Origin: Acrasis kona
Taxonomy: Eukaryota; Heterolobosea; Eutetramitea; Acrasida; Acrasidae
Assembly (NCBI GenBank): GCA_026419775.2
Contig: JAOPGA020001252.1
Coordinates: forward strand, 1-64,000
DNA length: 64,000 nucleotides
Direction: 5' to 3'
Shown here: positions 43,102-53,470 of the stretch, piece by piece
How positions within the stretch are numbered: position 1 is the first letter of the stretch
How the letters are laid out: every line of letters begins with the position of its first letter
Notes under the pieces: generated by a model
The model's input: the letters and a program-made list of their open reading frames with translations, nothing else
Database searches by the model: none
Told to the model about the DNA's origin: nothing
Translations under genes and position numbers: made by a program

Positions 43102-43644
43102 TTTATTTGTTGTTGTCGGGACCGGATAAAATGTGGCCGATCAATTGTGATCCCTCTAAGCCGAACTTTCCACTAAAACTTCTAAGCTGGTTACAATGAA
43201 ACAATCACACATCCTTTTGATGTGCCGATGTTCAACGGCATGTAGGAAATTCGAAACAGAAAGTGCAACATTTAAGAACAATAGCAAGAAATTTTCAAGA
43301 TTAAGTGTTTCAAATTAATAAACAAACATTTATTTATTCATTACAGTCAATCAATCAAACATTATGCATTACCATATCGCTTCTCCCACCACCAGAAAGG
43401 AGGAACATGTACATTAGAAGGAATTCAATATCACATCATGAACAAAAATCAATTCATAAACATTCAAATCGCGAGAATCATCTCGTTCGAATCAGATTCA
43501 ACACATTAAATTTGTACATCTGAACAATATCATAAATACGTTCCTTACCATCTACTAGTTCATAAAATTGAAAACTCCATCACTTGATTGTAATAAATAA
43601 AAAATAAAATGCAATTTTAGAGTTGACAAAAATTTATTCAAATT
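43102..43644. other. intergenic
   Basis: No coding frame is supported, and no repeat is shared with elsewhere in the window. Confidence 0.45.
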
Positions 43645-45156
43645 TTAGTTTGATTTGACACGTCCTGCTAAACCTCTCGCTGGAGAAGCATTGTTGTCGC
43701 CAGAGAGATTTGCAGTGGCTTGAACTGGAGGCAATGTCGTTGGGCATGCTTTGCACTCTGGACATTGATTATTACCGTTGCGTCTTTGTCTTCTTGCAGG
43801 TGATGCATTGTTGTCTCCTGATAGATTAGCGTCTTTAGTTCCGCATGGACATGGTGGACAAGTAGTGGGTGGTGCTTGTACTGGTGGTGATGTAGTAATA
43901 GGTACACAGGCGCATCTATCTCCATGAGGTGCAGTATCTAGACCGACATCATACCAATGAACGAATCCTGATGGACAAGTATAGCATGGTGCTTGAGTAG
44001 TTGGACCTTGTGTAGTTGGTATTGGCACACAAGCACATTTATCGCCATTTGGTGCAGAGTCAAGACCGACATCATACCAGTGCACAAATCCTGATGGACA
44101 TGTATAACATGGTGCTTGAGTTGTAGGTGTTTGAACTGGTGGGGATGTAGTGGTTGCGGGACAAGTTTTGCATTCTGGGCAATTGTTTCCATTTCTTCTA
44201 AATCTTCTTGCAGGTGATGCATTGTTGTCGCCTGATAGATTAGCGTCTTTAGTTCCACATGGACATGGTGGACAAGTGGTGGGTGGTGCTTGTACTGGTG
44301 GAGATGTAGTAGTTGGAGCAGCAGTTGTAGGGCATGTCTTACATACTGGACATTGACTACCGTTACGTCTAAGTCTTCTCGCCGGCGATGCATTGTTATC
44401 TCCCGAAAGATTCTCTTCTTCAGTTCCGCATGGACATGGTGGACAAGTAGTGGGTGGTGCTTGTACTGGTGGTGATGTAGTAATAGGTACACAGGCGCAT
44501 CTGTCTCCATGAGGTGCAGTATCTAGACCGACATCATACCAATGAACGAATCCTGATGGACAAGTGTAGCATGGTGCTTGAGTAGTTGGACCTTGTGTAG
44601 TTGGTATTGGCACACAAGCACATTTATCGCCATTTGGTGCAGAGTCAAGACCGACATCATACCAATGAACGAATCCTGATGGACATGTATAGCATGGTGC
44701 TTGAGTAGTTGGACCTTGTGTAGTTGGTATTGGCACACAAGCACATTTATCGCCATTTGGTGCACTATCCAAACCAATGTCATACCAGTGCACGAATCCT
44801 GATGGACAAGTGTAGCATGGAGGTGCAGTAGCTTGAAGGCATGGTTGTTGGCAGTCTGTTCCTTGGTACCCTGGATTGCAGATGCACTTTCCGTCTGCAG
44901 AGCAGTATCCATTGTTGTTGCACTCGGTAGAAGTACGACGCAATCTGAACCTTCTTGCAGGGGAAGCATTGTTATCGCCTGACAAATTTGCTGTACATGT
45001 GTTGGATCTTGTTTTTCTCGCTGGTGATGCGTTGTTGTCGCCAGAGAGATTAGCGTCGCATGTCGGTAGTGTTGTGGTTGATGTTGCTCTTGTGGATGTG
45101 ATTGTTAATGCAATCAAGATGATAGCTGTTAGCAGAAGTGATTGTTTAATCATCAT
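43645..45156 (-). CDS. secreted precursor-like repeat protein with six NLSGDNNASPA motifs
   Basis: Intronless, 503 residues, with a signal peptide at residues 1-24 (MIKQSLLLTAIILIALTITS). An EGF-like module follows (ECNNNGYCSADGKCICNPGY). Three repeat types alternate: five copies of CYTCPSGFVHWYDVGLDSAP with a CACVP end; three CPPCPCGT modules; and six copies of NLSGDNNASPAR. The six lie at DNA positions 45,020-45,051, 44,957-44,988, 44,381-44,412, 44,210-44,241, 43,796-43,827 and 43,679-43,710. Four of the six are followed by RxRR (RLRR, RLRR, RFRR, RQRR), a proprotein-convertase site. Each motif has two N-glycosylation sequons (NLS, NAS). The protein is extracellular or wall-directed; family unknown. 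Pro/Thr linkers suggest O-glycosylation. Confidence 0.8.
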   Translation of the reverse strand: MMIKQSLLLTAIILIALTITSTRATSTTTLPTCDANLSGDNNASPARKTRSNTCTANLSGDNNASPARRFRLRRTSTECNNNGYCSADGKCICNPGYQGTDCQQPCLQATAPPCYTCPSGFVHWYDIGLDSAPNGDKCACVPIPTTQGPTTQAPCYTCPSGFVHWYDVGLDSAPNGDKCACVPIPTTQGPTTQAPCYTCPSGFVHWYDVGLDTAPHGDRCACVPITTSPPVQAPPTTCPPCPCGTEEENLSGDNNASPARRLRRNGSQCPVCKTCPTTAAPTTTSPPVQAPPTTCPPCPCGTKDANLSGDNNASPARRFRRNGNNCPECKTCPATTTSPPVQTPTTQAPCYTCPSGFVHWYDVGLDSAPNGDKCACVPIPTTQGPTTQAPCYTCPSGFVHWYDVGLDTAPHGDRCACVPITTSPPVQAPPTTCPPCPCGTKDANLSGDNNASPARRQRRNGNNQCPECKACPTTLPPVQATANLSGDNNASPARGLAGRVKSN

Positions 45157-45800
45157 GCTTTGATTTTATATTTTTCGTGGAAGACTTTCCTAGCTTTTTA
45201 TTCAATACGTAAATCTATTTTCTATCGCTTCTAATCTGAAAAAAGATACGACATACCAATTATGGTAGCTGTTGTATAAAAAAAACAATATAACGAATAA
45301 GGACTACGGATCTTTACAAGTCAAAATAAAGATTTGGTACCAAATCCTTTAATTCTGTTACAAAAATAATTGGTCAACTCTTGATTTCCTGTCAAGGTTG
45401 GATGTGTGTTCCTCATCGGATGATGATTTTCTTTTTGTTATTAGGATATCAAATTGAGTACCCAAAGGTTCATAAGACGATTCCACTGTTCGAATTTGTG
45501 GACTCATACCTCCCTGTACTCACCACACAAAATCTCTGTAAAATGGGATCAAGTTGATGCGCACGCGTACAGTACGCAGTCAGTGTTCACTTGAAGTCCA
45601 TACAAGACTACCTCCATTAGAGTATAATCATGGGTGACACAACAACCACTGGAAGACATTAATAAAACAGTCTACCTAAAATTTCTGAAATGATCAAAAG
45701 CGTTTTTTTATTAAAGCTTGTGTTGTTTTTGGTGATCATCTCGTTGTTGATGTAAATTGAATTGGTGTTTCTTTCCGATACCTCTCAAATATGAGGGGGA
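45157..45800. other. intergenic
   Basis: No gene supported. It is upstream of the secreted precursor and downstream of the F-box/LRR gene, and includes AT-rich promoter-like sequence near 45,260. Confidence 0.45.
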
Positions 45801-46991
45801 TTAAAGCAAGTGTAGGTGAGCGAGTGCTTCATCAGTGATTTTATTGCAACCACTCATACGAAGAGAATGTATACCTTCGAGGTGAATCAATGCTTTATCA
45901 GTGATTTGATTGCAACCACTCATACGAAGAGAATGTATACCTTCGAGGTGAATGAATGCTTTGTTGGTGATTTGAGTGCATCCGCGCATGTCAAGAGTGT
46001 GTATACCTTCGAGGTGAATGAATGCTTTGTTGGTGATTTGAGTGCAATTACTCATGTCAAGAGTGTGTATTCCTTTAAGATGAACGATTGCTTCATCAGT
46101 GATTTGATGGCAACCACTCATGTCAAGAGTGTGTATACCTTCGAGGTGAATGAATGCTTTGTTGGAAATTCGAATGCAATAATTCATGTTAAGGGTGTGT
46201 ATTCCTTCGAGATGAACGAACGCTGCGTCTGTGATTAGAGGGCATCCGCGTATGTCAAGAGTATGTACCCCTTTGAGATGAACGATTGCTTCATCAGTGA
46301 TTTTATTGCAACCACTCATGTCAAGAGTGTGTATTCCTTTGAGATGAATGAATGCTGCGTCTGTGATTTGAGTGCATATGCACATGTAAAGAGTGTGTAT
46401 TCCTTCGAGATGAATGAATGCCTTGTTGGTGATTTTATCGCAATAACTCATGTCAAGAGTGTGTATTCCTTTGAGATGAACTAATGCTGCGTCTGTGATT
46501 TGAGTGCAAATGGTTATGTCAAGGGTGTGTATTCCTTCGAGATGAATGAATGCCTTGTTGGTGATTTTATCGCAATGACTCATGTCAAGAGTGTGCATTC
46601 TTTTGAGATGAATGAATCCTGTACCGGTGATTTGATGGCAACCACTCATGTCAAGAGTGTGTATTCCTTCGAGATGAATGAGTGCTTTGTCGGTGATATG
46701 TACACATTGTTTCATGTCTAGAATGTGTATTCCTCTGAGTCTTTCTCTTGTAATGTCCGCATCGGTTGCTTTTTTACGAACAGAGTACTTTTTATGTTTT
46801 GTCGCTCTCGGGTTTCTACTATGTTTGTTAATGTTGATGCACGTGCTACATAATGCAATCCAACTCCTTGTACACATAAAAGAAGCAATGTGAAAAAGAA
46901 CATCTTCACAGTCAAAAACTAAACTTCTCTCATCACACTTTGGTTTCTTTGTACATATAGCATAGGCCTCATTGCTATAAGTTCTCTTCAT
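45801..46991 (-). CDS. F-box / leucine-rich repeat protein with 14 near-identical repeats
   Basis: ATG at 46,991; 396 residues. An F-box-like helix set (residues about 24-60, FDCEDVLFHIASFMCTRSWI) is followed by 14 tandem LRRs of exactly 22 residues with consensus GIHTLDMSGCxQITDxAFIHL. The repeats are more alike than in typical FBXL proteins, which points to recent expansion or gene conversion. F-box/LRR proteins select substrates for SCF ubiquitin ligases. Very regular IHTLxMSxCxQIT repeats also occur in proteins of large DNA viruses of protists, so lateral transfer is possible, but the setting is ordinary host DNA. The gene is head-to-head with the one at 47,054 (62 bases). Confidence 0.8.
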   Translation of the reverse strand: MKRTYSNEAYAICTKKPKCDERSLVFDCEDVLFHIASFMCTRSWIALCSTCININKHSRNPRATKHKKYSVRKKATDADITRERLRGIHILDMKQCVHITDKALIHLEGIHTLDMSGCHQITGTGFIHLKRMHTLDMSHCDKITNKAFIHLEGIHTLDITICTQITDAALVHLKGIHTLDMSYCDKITNKAFIHLEGIHTLYMCICTQITDAAFIHLKGIHTLDMSGCNKITDEAIVHLKGVHTLDIRGCPLITDAAFVHLEGIHTLNMNYCIRISNKAFIHLEGIHTLDMSGCHQITDEAIVHLKGIHTLDMSNCTQITNKAFIHLEGIHTLDMRGCTQITNKAFIHLEGIHSLRMSGCNQITDKALIHLEGIHSLRMSGCNKITDEALAHLHLL

Positions 46992-47053
46992 CACGTTATT
47001 CTCTGCTAATTATTTCCCGCTCAACCCAAATCATAGAACTTCAAAAACTAATT

Positions 47054-47683
47054 ATGCCATCAACTAAAGAACTCCACACAGATGTTAGAAACAATATTTT
47101 TACGGAACGATCGATAAATATCAAAACCCTTGACTTAAACTGCTACGAACTCTACACTCTGCCAAATGGAAGAGAGATCATAAGAAGAGTAGAAGATGAA
47201 GCCTGTAGAATCAGACCATCCACACAAGCATATTATATAAAACTGGGGTTACTGACCAAGGATGCACAAATTGAGTACTTGCACAATGAAAGGATTCAGT
47301 GGGATGAAGTTCCTGGCTTTAGTGACGATGAGGAAGAATGTGATTTTGATCAACAACATAATTACACAGTTTATGATGACAGTTTCTATCGCTCCTTGTC
47401 TGAAAGAAATAAAGACGAAACTGAAAAAAACAAGCACAGAATTTTAAATTTAAATCATTACGAACCCTACACTCTGCCAAATGGAAGAGAGATCATAAGA
47501 AGAGCAGAAGATGAAGCCTGTAGAATCAGACCATCCACACAAGCATATTATATAAAACTGGGGTTACTGACCAAGGATGCACAAATTGAGTACTTGCACA
47601 ATGAAAGGATTCAGTGGGATGAAGTTCCTGGCTTTAGTGACGATGAAGATTACTTTGAACCAGAGGGACATTTGTATAATTAA
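47054..47683 (+). CDS. tandemly duplicated protein, 209 aa
   Basis: Two copies of a module of about 75 residues lie 105 codons apart (DNA offset 315). Each runs YTLPNGREIIRRxEDEACRI, then RPSTQAYYIKLGLLTKDAQI and QWDEVPGFSDDE. The copies are nearly identical even at third positions, so the duplication is recent. The module is helical and acidic at its end, with no membrane segment. Family unknown. It shares a 62-base divergent promoter with the F-box/LRR gene. Confidence 0.65.
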   Translation: MPSTKELHTDVRNNIFTERSINIKTLDLNCYELYTLPNGREIIRRVEDEACRIRPSTQAYYIKLGLLTKDAQIEYLHNERIQWDEVPGFSDDEEECDFDQQHNYTVYDDSFYRSLSERNKDETEKNKHRILNLNHYEPYTLPNGREIIRRAEDEACRIRPSTQAYYIKLGLLTKDAQIEYLHNERIQWDEVPGFSDDEDYFEPEGHLYN

Positions 47684-47815
47684 ACTCATTTTATTTTTTT
47701 GTGTGATGTATTGAATACATGTATCCAACTCAACCTGCTATTTAAATAGTGCAGGAATCGTGTGACTCTGCAAACTTTTTAGTATCAGCATTAAAACTTG
47801 ACTTGTATTGTAAAA

Positions 47816-48082
47816 ATGGGTAAACCAAAACCGAGATGTTGCATTTGTGAAGGACAAGCCATCTAACAAGGTACTAGTTCAAAAGTAGCCCTTGATCCTA
47901 CACACAGACACAGTATCGCCAAAAATGACGTATTGTTTCATAAAAGGATGTATCGAACAGACGAATGTGTATTATCAACCATTGACAAAATGCATGAAAC
48001 GAATGAAGTTGTCAAAATATCACTGAAGTTCGCATCTCTTTATCAAAAACTCAGGAAATTTGAAGAGTCTGTCAAAAATTAA
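47816..48082 (+). pseudogene. small Cys-motif ORF with one in-frame TAA
   Basis: From ATG at 47,816 the frame reads MGKPKPRCCICEGQAI, then TAA at 47,864-47,866, then continues open to 48,082 with coherent helical composition (HRHSIAKNDVLFHKRMYR). The start has a C-C-x-C zinc-like motif as in some transposase or nuclear-protein N-termini. Only one stop separates the halves. Possibly a decayed small gene. Confidence 0.3.
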
Positions 48083-48364
48083 CTTCGACAATCTAGAAGT
48101 TAAAATCTAGTTGAGGAATGGATGTAACCGGTTGTAGCCACCCACTACCAAGAAGGATAAACGTTTCCGATCAGTAATGTCCTTTTTCAACCAACAGCAA
48201 CACTTTCCGCAGAGTATGGCAGTAATCTTTATGCGCAAACGTAAGTAAAATTGTATTTTCATTTTGCTAATGGATCAACAGTTTTACGCAAAAAATATAT
48301 ATTTTAAGGAACGATCCGCTTTGAGGAAAACATTGGTTGCATAATCTCAAGATAATCAATTGTT

Positions 48365-48622
48365 ATGAAGATTAAATTTTATTTTTTCATTTTTGTTGTT
48401 TTATTTGTGAACATCTCATGTTATTATCATAATACTTGTCTTAATATCAAGAATCCGTTTGCTATTATAATTTTCTGTACGGTGCTCGAACAAACCTTTT
48501 ATGGTCTGTGGACTGGAGTTGATTTGTCAAGTGAATCAAACTCAGCTGTTCAAAGATCGCTCAATCGGTGTTATAGAAATGAAATTACATTGTGTTTGAG
48601 AACATCAATCAATGCCGTTTAA
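48365..48622 (+). CDS. small secreted protein, 85 aa (hypothetical)
   Basis: ATG at 48,365 gives MKIKFYFFIFVVLFVNISCY, a strong signal peptide, and about 65 further residues with five Cys (CLNI, CTVL, CYRN, CLRT). No family is recognised. It is short and could be spurious, but the signal peptide and Cys content favour a real secreted protein. Confidence 0.45.
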   Translation: MKIKFYFFIFVVLFVNISCYYHNTCLNIKNPFAIIIFCTVLEQTFYGLWTGVDLSSESNSAVQRSLNRCYRNEITLCLRTSINAV

Positions 48623-48754
48623 ATTGTAAAAAGAGGAGACTTTCTTCAACTCAAGAAGTCAACCGCTACTTATCTTTCAAGCTTTCTCTGGAATAAGTTA
48701 CCACAGTTAAATTGTAACCAAAACTGAGAGAGGAACACATTTTAAAAAAGAAAC

Positions 48755-50785
48755 ATGCCAAAAGTGTTTGATGATTGTATCATCGCCCTTACTGGGACAA
48801 TGGGAATGGCTCGCAAAGATATCCAATCCTTGATCAAAAAGAATGGTGGAGAGGCCGCGCCAGGGGTTAGCCAAAGGGTATGGGCAAACAACGCTTCAAC
48901 ACTAATCTTATCATCAGGTAACTCATTTAGTTGCCAGTGAATCAGGCACCTCCACGTACAACAAGGCTAAAGACTATGGCATAAGCGTAGTTAAAGAGAG
49001 TTGGATACATGATAGCGTAGAGGAGGGCAAATTACAAGACGTAAAAAAATATTCGTTTGACAACGATGCCGATGATGACGATGATGGTGAAGATGACGAA
49101 GAAGAAAAGCCAAAAGAGGTCACTAAGAAGCCAGCAAAAGCAGTAAAAAGAAAGAGGGAGGAGGACGATGAAGAAGATGAAGAGTCAAAAACCGAGGAGA
49201 AGCCTACCAAGCTCACAAAAATGATTGTCAAAGGAAAAGCCCCCGTAGACGAGGATTCAGGCTACGTCATGACTGGAGAAATTTATTGTGACAATGATGT
49301 CTGGTCCTCTACATTGAACCAAACAGATGTTGCCGCAGGCACATACGGAAAGAACAAGTTCTACAAGATTCAATTAATCCAAACCGGTAGCTCATACGTT
49401 GTGTTCACAAAGTACGGTAGAGTCGGATCGAAGGGTGTAGTTAATAATTCAAAACATTCATCCCTCTCAAGTGCTAAAACCGAATTCTGCAAAAAATTCA
49501 AAGAAAAGACAAAGAACGAATGGTCCAACAAGAGTAACTTTAAGCCCTTCAAAGGAAAATACGATCTAGTCGAAATGAATTACGACGAGGAACCAGAAGA
49601 GGAAAATCAACAAGAAAGCAACGAGGGAACCTCAGAAAAGCCAACAAAGAGACCCGATAGCAATCTAGACCCAAGAGTCCAAGACCTCATCAAATTAATT
49701 TCCAACGTCAAAATGATGGAGGACACCATGAAGTACTTTGAAATTGATCTCAAAAAGATGCCTTTAGGAAAGTTATCAAAGGAACAAATCAAGAAGGGCT
49801 ACAGTACGCTCAAGCTCATTCAAAACGTTTTGGACAGGGTACAAAACGAAGATGAAGAAGATGACGGTTATGACGTTAACAGCATTAATGATTTATCAAG
49901 CAAGTTTTACACAATCATTCCACATGATTTCGGCAGACAACGACCTCCAGCAATCAAATCCAAAGACGCACTTCAATTGAAACTTGACATGATGGCTGCC
50001 CTTGCAGATATGGAAATTGCATCAAAAATCATTTCAGACTCTTCAAAGATCAAGAAACAAAACCCAATTGACTCTACTTACGAATCACTACATACCGAAC
50101 TCAAACCAATGTCACATGACTCTGAGCGCTTCAAGTTAATCGAAACATACATTAAGAACACACACGCAGCAACACATTCACAATACAAACTCATACTAGA
50201 GGAAGTTTTCGAAGTCGTTCGTGAAGGAGAGACGGAACGTTTCACAAAGGACATGTCTAACCGACAATTACTATGGCATGGAAGTCGCATCACAAATTAT
50301 ATGGGTATCTTATCCACAGGTCTAAGAATTGCTCCTCCAGAGGCTCCCGTTACGTAAGTTACATTAATGTGTTTTTCATTCTAATCATGACGTGTAGAGG
50401 TTACATGTTCGGTAAAGGTGTTTACTTTGCGGATAGTGTAAGTAAGAGTGCTAATTATTGTTTCGCGGATAGAAGTAATAATACCGGCGTGTTGTTGTTG
50501 AGTGAGGTCGCACTTGGTAATTGCAGAGAAAGATACAATGCGGAGTTTGTAATGGATTTACCAAATCAAAATCATCAGTCAACCAAGGGTGTAGGCAGAC
50601 AACATCCCGATCCTAAGGACTATGTGAAGATTGAAAACGATGTGGTGGTGCCATTGGGAAAGATGATTGATCAAGAGGGACATGGAGGCAAGATTAATGC
50701 ATTGATGTATAATGAGTTTATTGTTTATGACGTGAAGCAAATCAACATCAAGTACCTGTTGAAGACTAAATTTGTTTATAATTAA
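48755..50785 (+). CDS. poly(ADP-ribose) polymerase, BRCT-WGR-PARP, 648 aa
   Basis: Three exons: 48,755-48,877, 48,918-50,353 and 50,398-50,785, with introns of 40 and 44 bases. The first junction joins SQR to VTHLVASESGTSTYNKAK and restores the BRCT domain. An acidic/Lys-rich linker follows, then WGR (FYKIQLIQTGSSYVVFTKYG), the alpha-helical PARP regulatory domain (LSKEQIKKGYSTLKLIQNVL) and the catalytic domain. The H-Y-E triad is present: LLWHGSRITNYMGIL, GYMFGKGVYFAD and ALMYNEFIVYD. It is a chain-forming, DNA-damage PARP1/2-type enzyme without N-terminal PARP zinc fingers. Nuclear. Every junction keeps frame. Confidence 0.93.
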
Positions 50786-50804
50786 ATTTGATTTTTTGAT
50801 ACAT

Positions 50805-51419
50805 TTATTTGTTGTTGTGTTTTTTTGAAGATTGTACCTCAGATAATAAATGTTCGGCCCTGAATACATGTTGAAGAACTAAATGTCTCATCTCCTTGTC
50901 TGTGTTGTACTCCTTTAGAGCTTCTTCGGACTTTGTGTGGTAGTGTTGAATGGCATGTTCAAGATTTTCATGTTCGCTGTCTAGTGTGCTCAAATCTTCT
51001 GAGAATTTGCTTTTGAGAATTTTGAACTTTTCGTCTAGTGCTTTTTTCCTAGCTTTGTCATTTAATCTGGATGTGATGAAAATGATTTTATCCAATATTT
51101 CTAGTTCTGACTTGATGATTGGAACTTGATGCTTAATTTCTGATAGTCTATTTGCTGTTCTTTGATATTGAATTCTTGATGACTTTAAGTGATGTAAAAG
51201 TTCGTTTTCCCTCTTGATGGTTCCCTCTGCTAGCTTGCTTATTATACCCATGATTTCTTTATGCTTCCCATGTAGCGACGGTCTGCTAATAGTAGAGTTT
51301 GAATTTGATGCTTCAGGGTTTACAGCTGCTGACGAACAAACTATCAAGTATGCTATAATCAAGAGCACAAAAGATCTAGACATCACATTGATTCTTCCAG
51401 CCCCAACCAAATAGTTCAT
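50805..51419 (-). CDS. secreted coiled-coil protein, about 192-204 aa
   Basis: Two in-frame ATGs, at 51,419 and 51,383. The second gives a compact signal peptide (MSRSFVLLIIAYLIVCSSAA) and is the likelier start. The mature part is one long helical region (ELLHHLKSSRIQYQRTANRL) typical of coiled coils, with no Cys. Family unknown. It converges with PARP, with 20 bases between stops. Confidence 0.65.
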   Translation of the reverse strand: MNYLVGAGRINVMSRSFVLLIIAYLIVCSSAAVNPEASNSNSTISRPSLHGKHKEIMGIISKLAEGTIKRENELLHHLKSSRIQYQRTANRLSEIKHQVPIIKSELEILDKIIFITSRLNDKARKKALDEKFKILKSKFSEDLSTLDSEHENLEHAIQHYHTKSEEALKEYNTDKEMRHLVLQHVFRAEHLLSEVQSSKKHNNK

Positions 51420-51555
51420 CTAATGAGACACTGGGCATGTACGATTTGATTACAACAAAGATATTACAATGAAACAATAATACTGAACTACAACAAAAGC
51501 TACACTCAAACAAAGTTGAAATGATATTTTATTGAGTTAACCAAATCGTAAGTTA

Positions 51556-53006
51556 TTAATCATGAATTGTGAGTGTTGTTATGCTTGGTTGTTCGTTTCG
51601 GGTTCCTAATCTTATTGGCACACCATAAAATCCAGTTCCAGTGTGGGCATAAAGCAAGCGTAACGCTCTTGTATCACATTCCTCGCTGATGTTATTCAAG
51701 TCCTTTATTCTGTGTACCGCCTGGTTTTTATCAATACAATGGTGTCCAAAATCAGGTGCTCTAAGAACTGCACTAATAGGTGACAGATACCATGAAGGTA
51801 TGAAATCTCTAAATGAAAATTGTCCCCCGTGGAAGTGACCACTCATCACGTACATTGGTACATTATCACCAAGATCCGGTATGTACTGGAAGTGAGAAGG
51901 ATTGTGAAGCATTACTAAACGAACTAGAGGTTTAACTCTAGTAATTCTTTCTTTATTAGTAGAAAAGAATGACTCAACTCTTGATTTTGAACTAATAAAA
52001 TAATAGTCCATACCGATGACCTGCACTGTGCTTCCATCAACATCGACCTCTCTTACATCTTCTACCAAAAGGTCAACTTTGACTTTGGTCAACTCACTCT
52101 TTACTCTATCAATCCCAACTTCGTGGTCATGATTACCCATACAAGCATAACCGAAATTAGTCACATCAGGCAGAGGATGCAAGCCTTTAGATAAAGCGGT
52201 TTTCTCATGATGAGATTCCATTGTATAAAAGTCACCAGTCATAAACAAGAAAGTGGACGGCTTGTAGATTTTAGATACCTGAGAGGAAATAAATTTTAAA
52301 TTATCAACACTCATCATTGGTCCCAAATGAATGTCACTTAATTGGATCACATCAAGTTTTTTGAAGGACTTTGATTTTGTGTTACCTTTAATAACAATGT
52401 GGGTGTCGGGAACAAATCCAGGATGTAATGTTTCGTACAATCCAACAATTGCAACTGCAAATAAAATGCTCATAAAGACTCTATTGACACTTTGGCTCTT
52501 CTTCTCGCTCCATTGTGCCTTTGTAATTTTCATGTACAAGAAGCGACAGGGCATGATTAAAATTATAAAAACAAGACAAGAGAAGAAATATACAGAAGAA
52601 GGGTAGGAGAATAATATCCTAAAAACATTCCCCTTCAGTGTTCCTTGAATGTTGGAGATTGTACCAACAAAGTTGGAGGTTTGAAGATAGAATAAAAGCC
52701 CCCAAATGTACTTCTCGTATGTCTTGTTTGTTGTGTAATACATGGTCCTTCTGATGGGAATTAATCCGATCAATACCATTAAAGTTGGAAAGAAGCAAAC
52801 TGCAACCATCATGAGCGCAAGTTGTCTTAAACTCGCATCACCGCTGGCGATTAAAGGTATTACTTTTGTTGTCAATCCAAAAACAATGCACGTGGCCCTA
52901 AATACGTAAATAAAAATTGTCAATTGGTTACTTACCAAAAAAACCAAGTTGCATTCTGGAACGGTCTCATTAGTAGCGAAGGCATTATGCTAGTACCCTT
53001 TGTCAT
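51556..53006 (-). CDS. membrane-anchored calcineurin-like metallophosphoesterase, 470 aa
   Basis: Two exons: 52,936-53,006 and 51,556-52,897, with a 38-base intron; ATG at 53,006. About four N-terminal membrane helices (residues 20-175) precede a phosphoesterase domain with all five blocks: LSDIHLGPM, FMTGDFYT, GNHDHEVG, MLHNPSHF and SGHFHGGQ. This matches the TMPPE/YkuE-like group, whose physiological substrate is generally unknown (lipid or phosphodiester). Metal ligands are intact, so an active enzyme facing one side of a membrane is likely. Confidence 0.87.
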
Positions 53007-53470
53007 ATCCGTCGGGTCCGCGAGCGGTGTTTATTACAAAATAATTTTGTAAGAAATTTGAAATCCGAAATAAAAACAAATTTGCATTGATTCGTTCAAT
53101 ATACAAACTAGGCTGGAATCTATACAGCGCCATTTAATCTGTTATGTATATTACGAACACAAAGCACTGCTGCTAATTCTCGTCCTAATACCTGCGGAAA
53201 GGTCGATCTTGGTTGTAATTAATCAGTTAGTGATCATAAATGTCCCGATATACAGTGTATTCTTAATTAGCGGACGTAGTAAAATATAAACTTCCTAACA
53301 TCCTGTTTATTTATTTGTATTATATACTATCGTGTTATAGAAAGTCTATTGTTAGAATATTTCTTGCTAACAAGTACAAAAAAAACGTCTTCATTGATTT
53401 ACAAATTTGGTTATAATGACAGTATTATTAGCTTTAACGTTTGAAGCGTGACAATCCTACATTTTTCAAA

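Noticed and set aside
43668-44969. Several His/Leu-rich open frames in other frames of the secreted repeat gene
   Set aside because: They arise from the periodic low-complexity DNA of the repeats. Only the chosen frame has a signal peptide, Cys spacing and motif conservation with silent variation.
45816-46721. Long open frames on the plus strand through the F-box/LRR gene with repeated VKSVYSFEMNECF peptides
   Set aside because: They are antisense shadows of the 66-base repeat unit. The minus strand has an F-box, a proper LRR consensus and one uninterrupted 396-codon frame.
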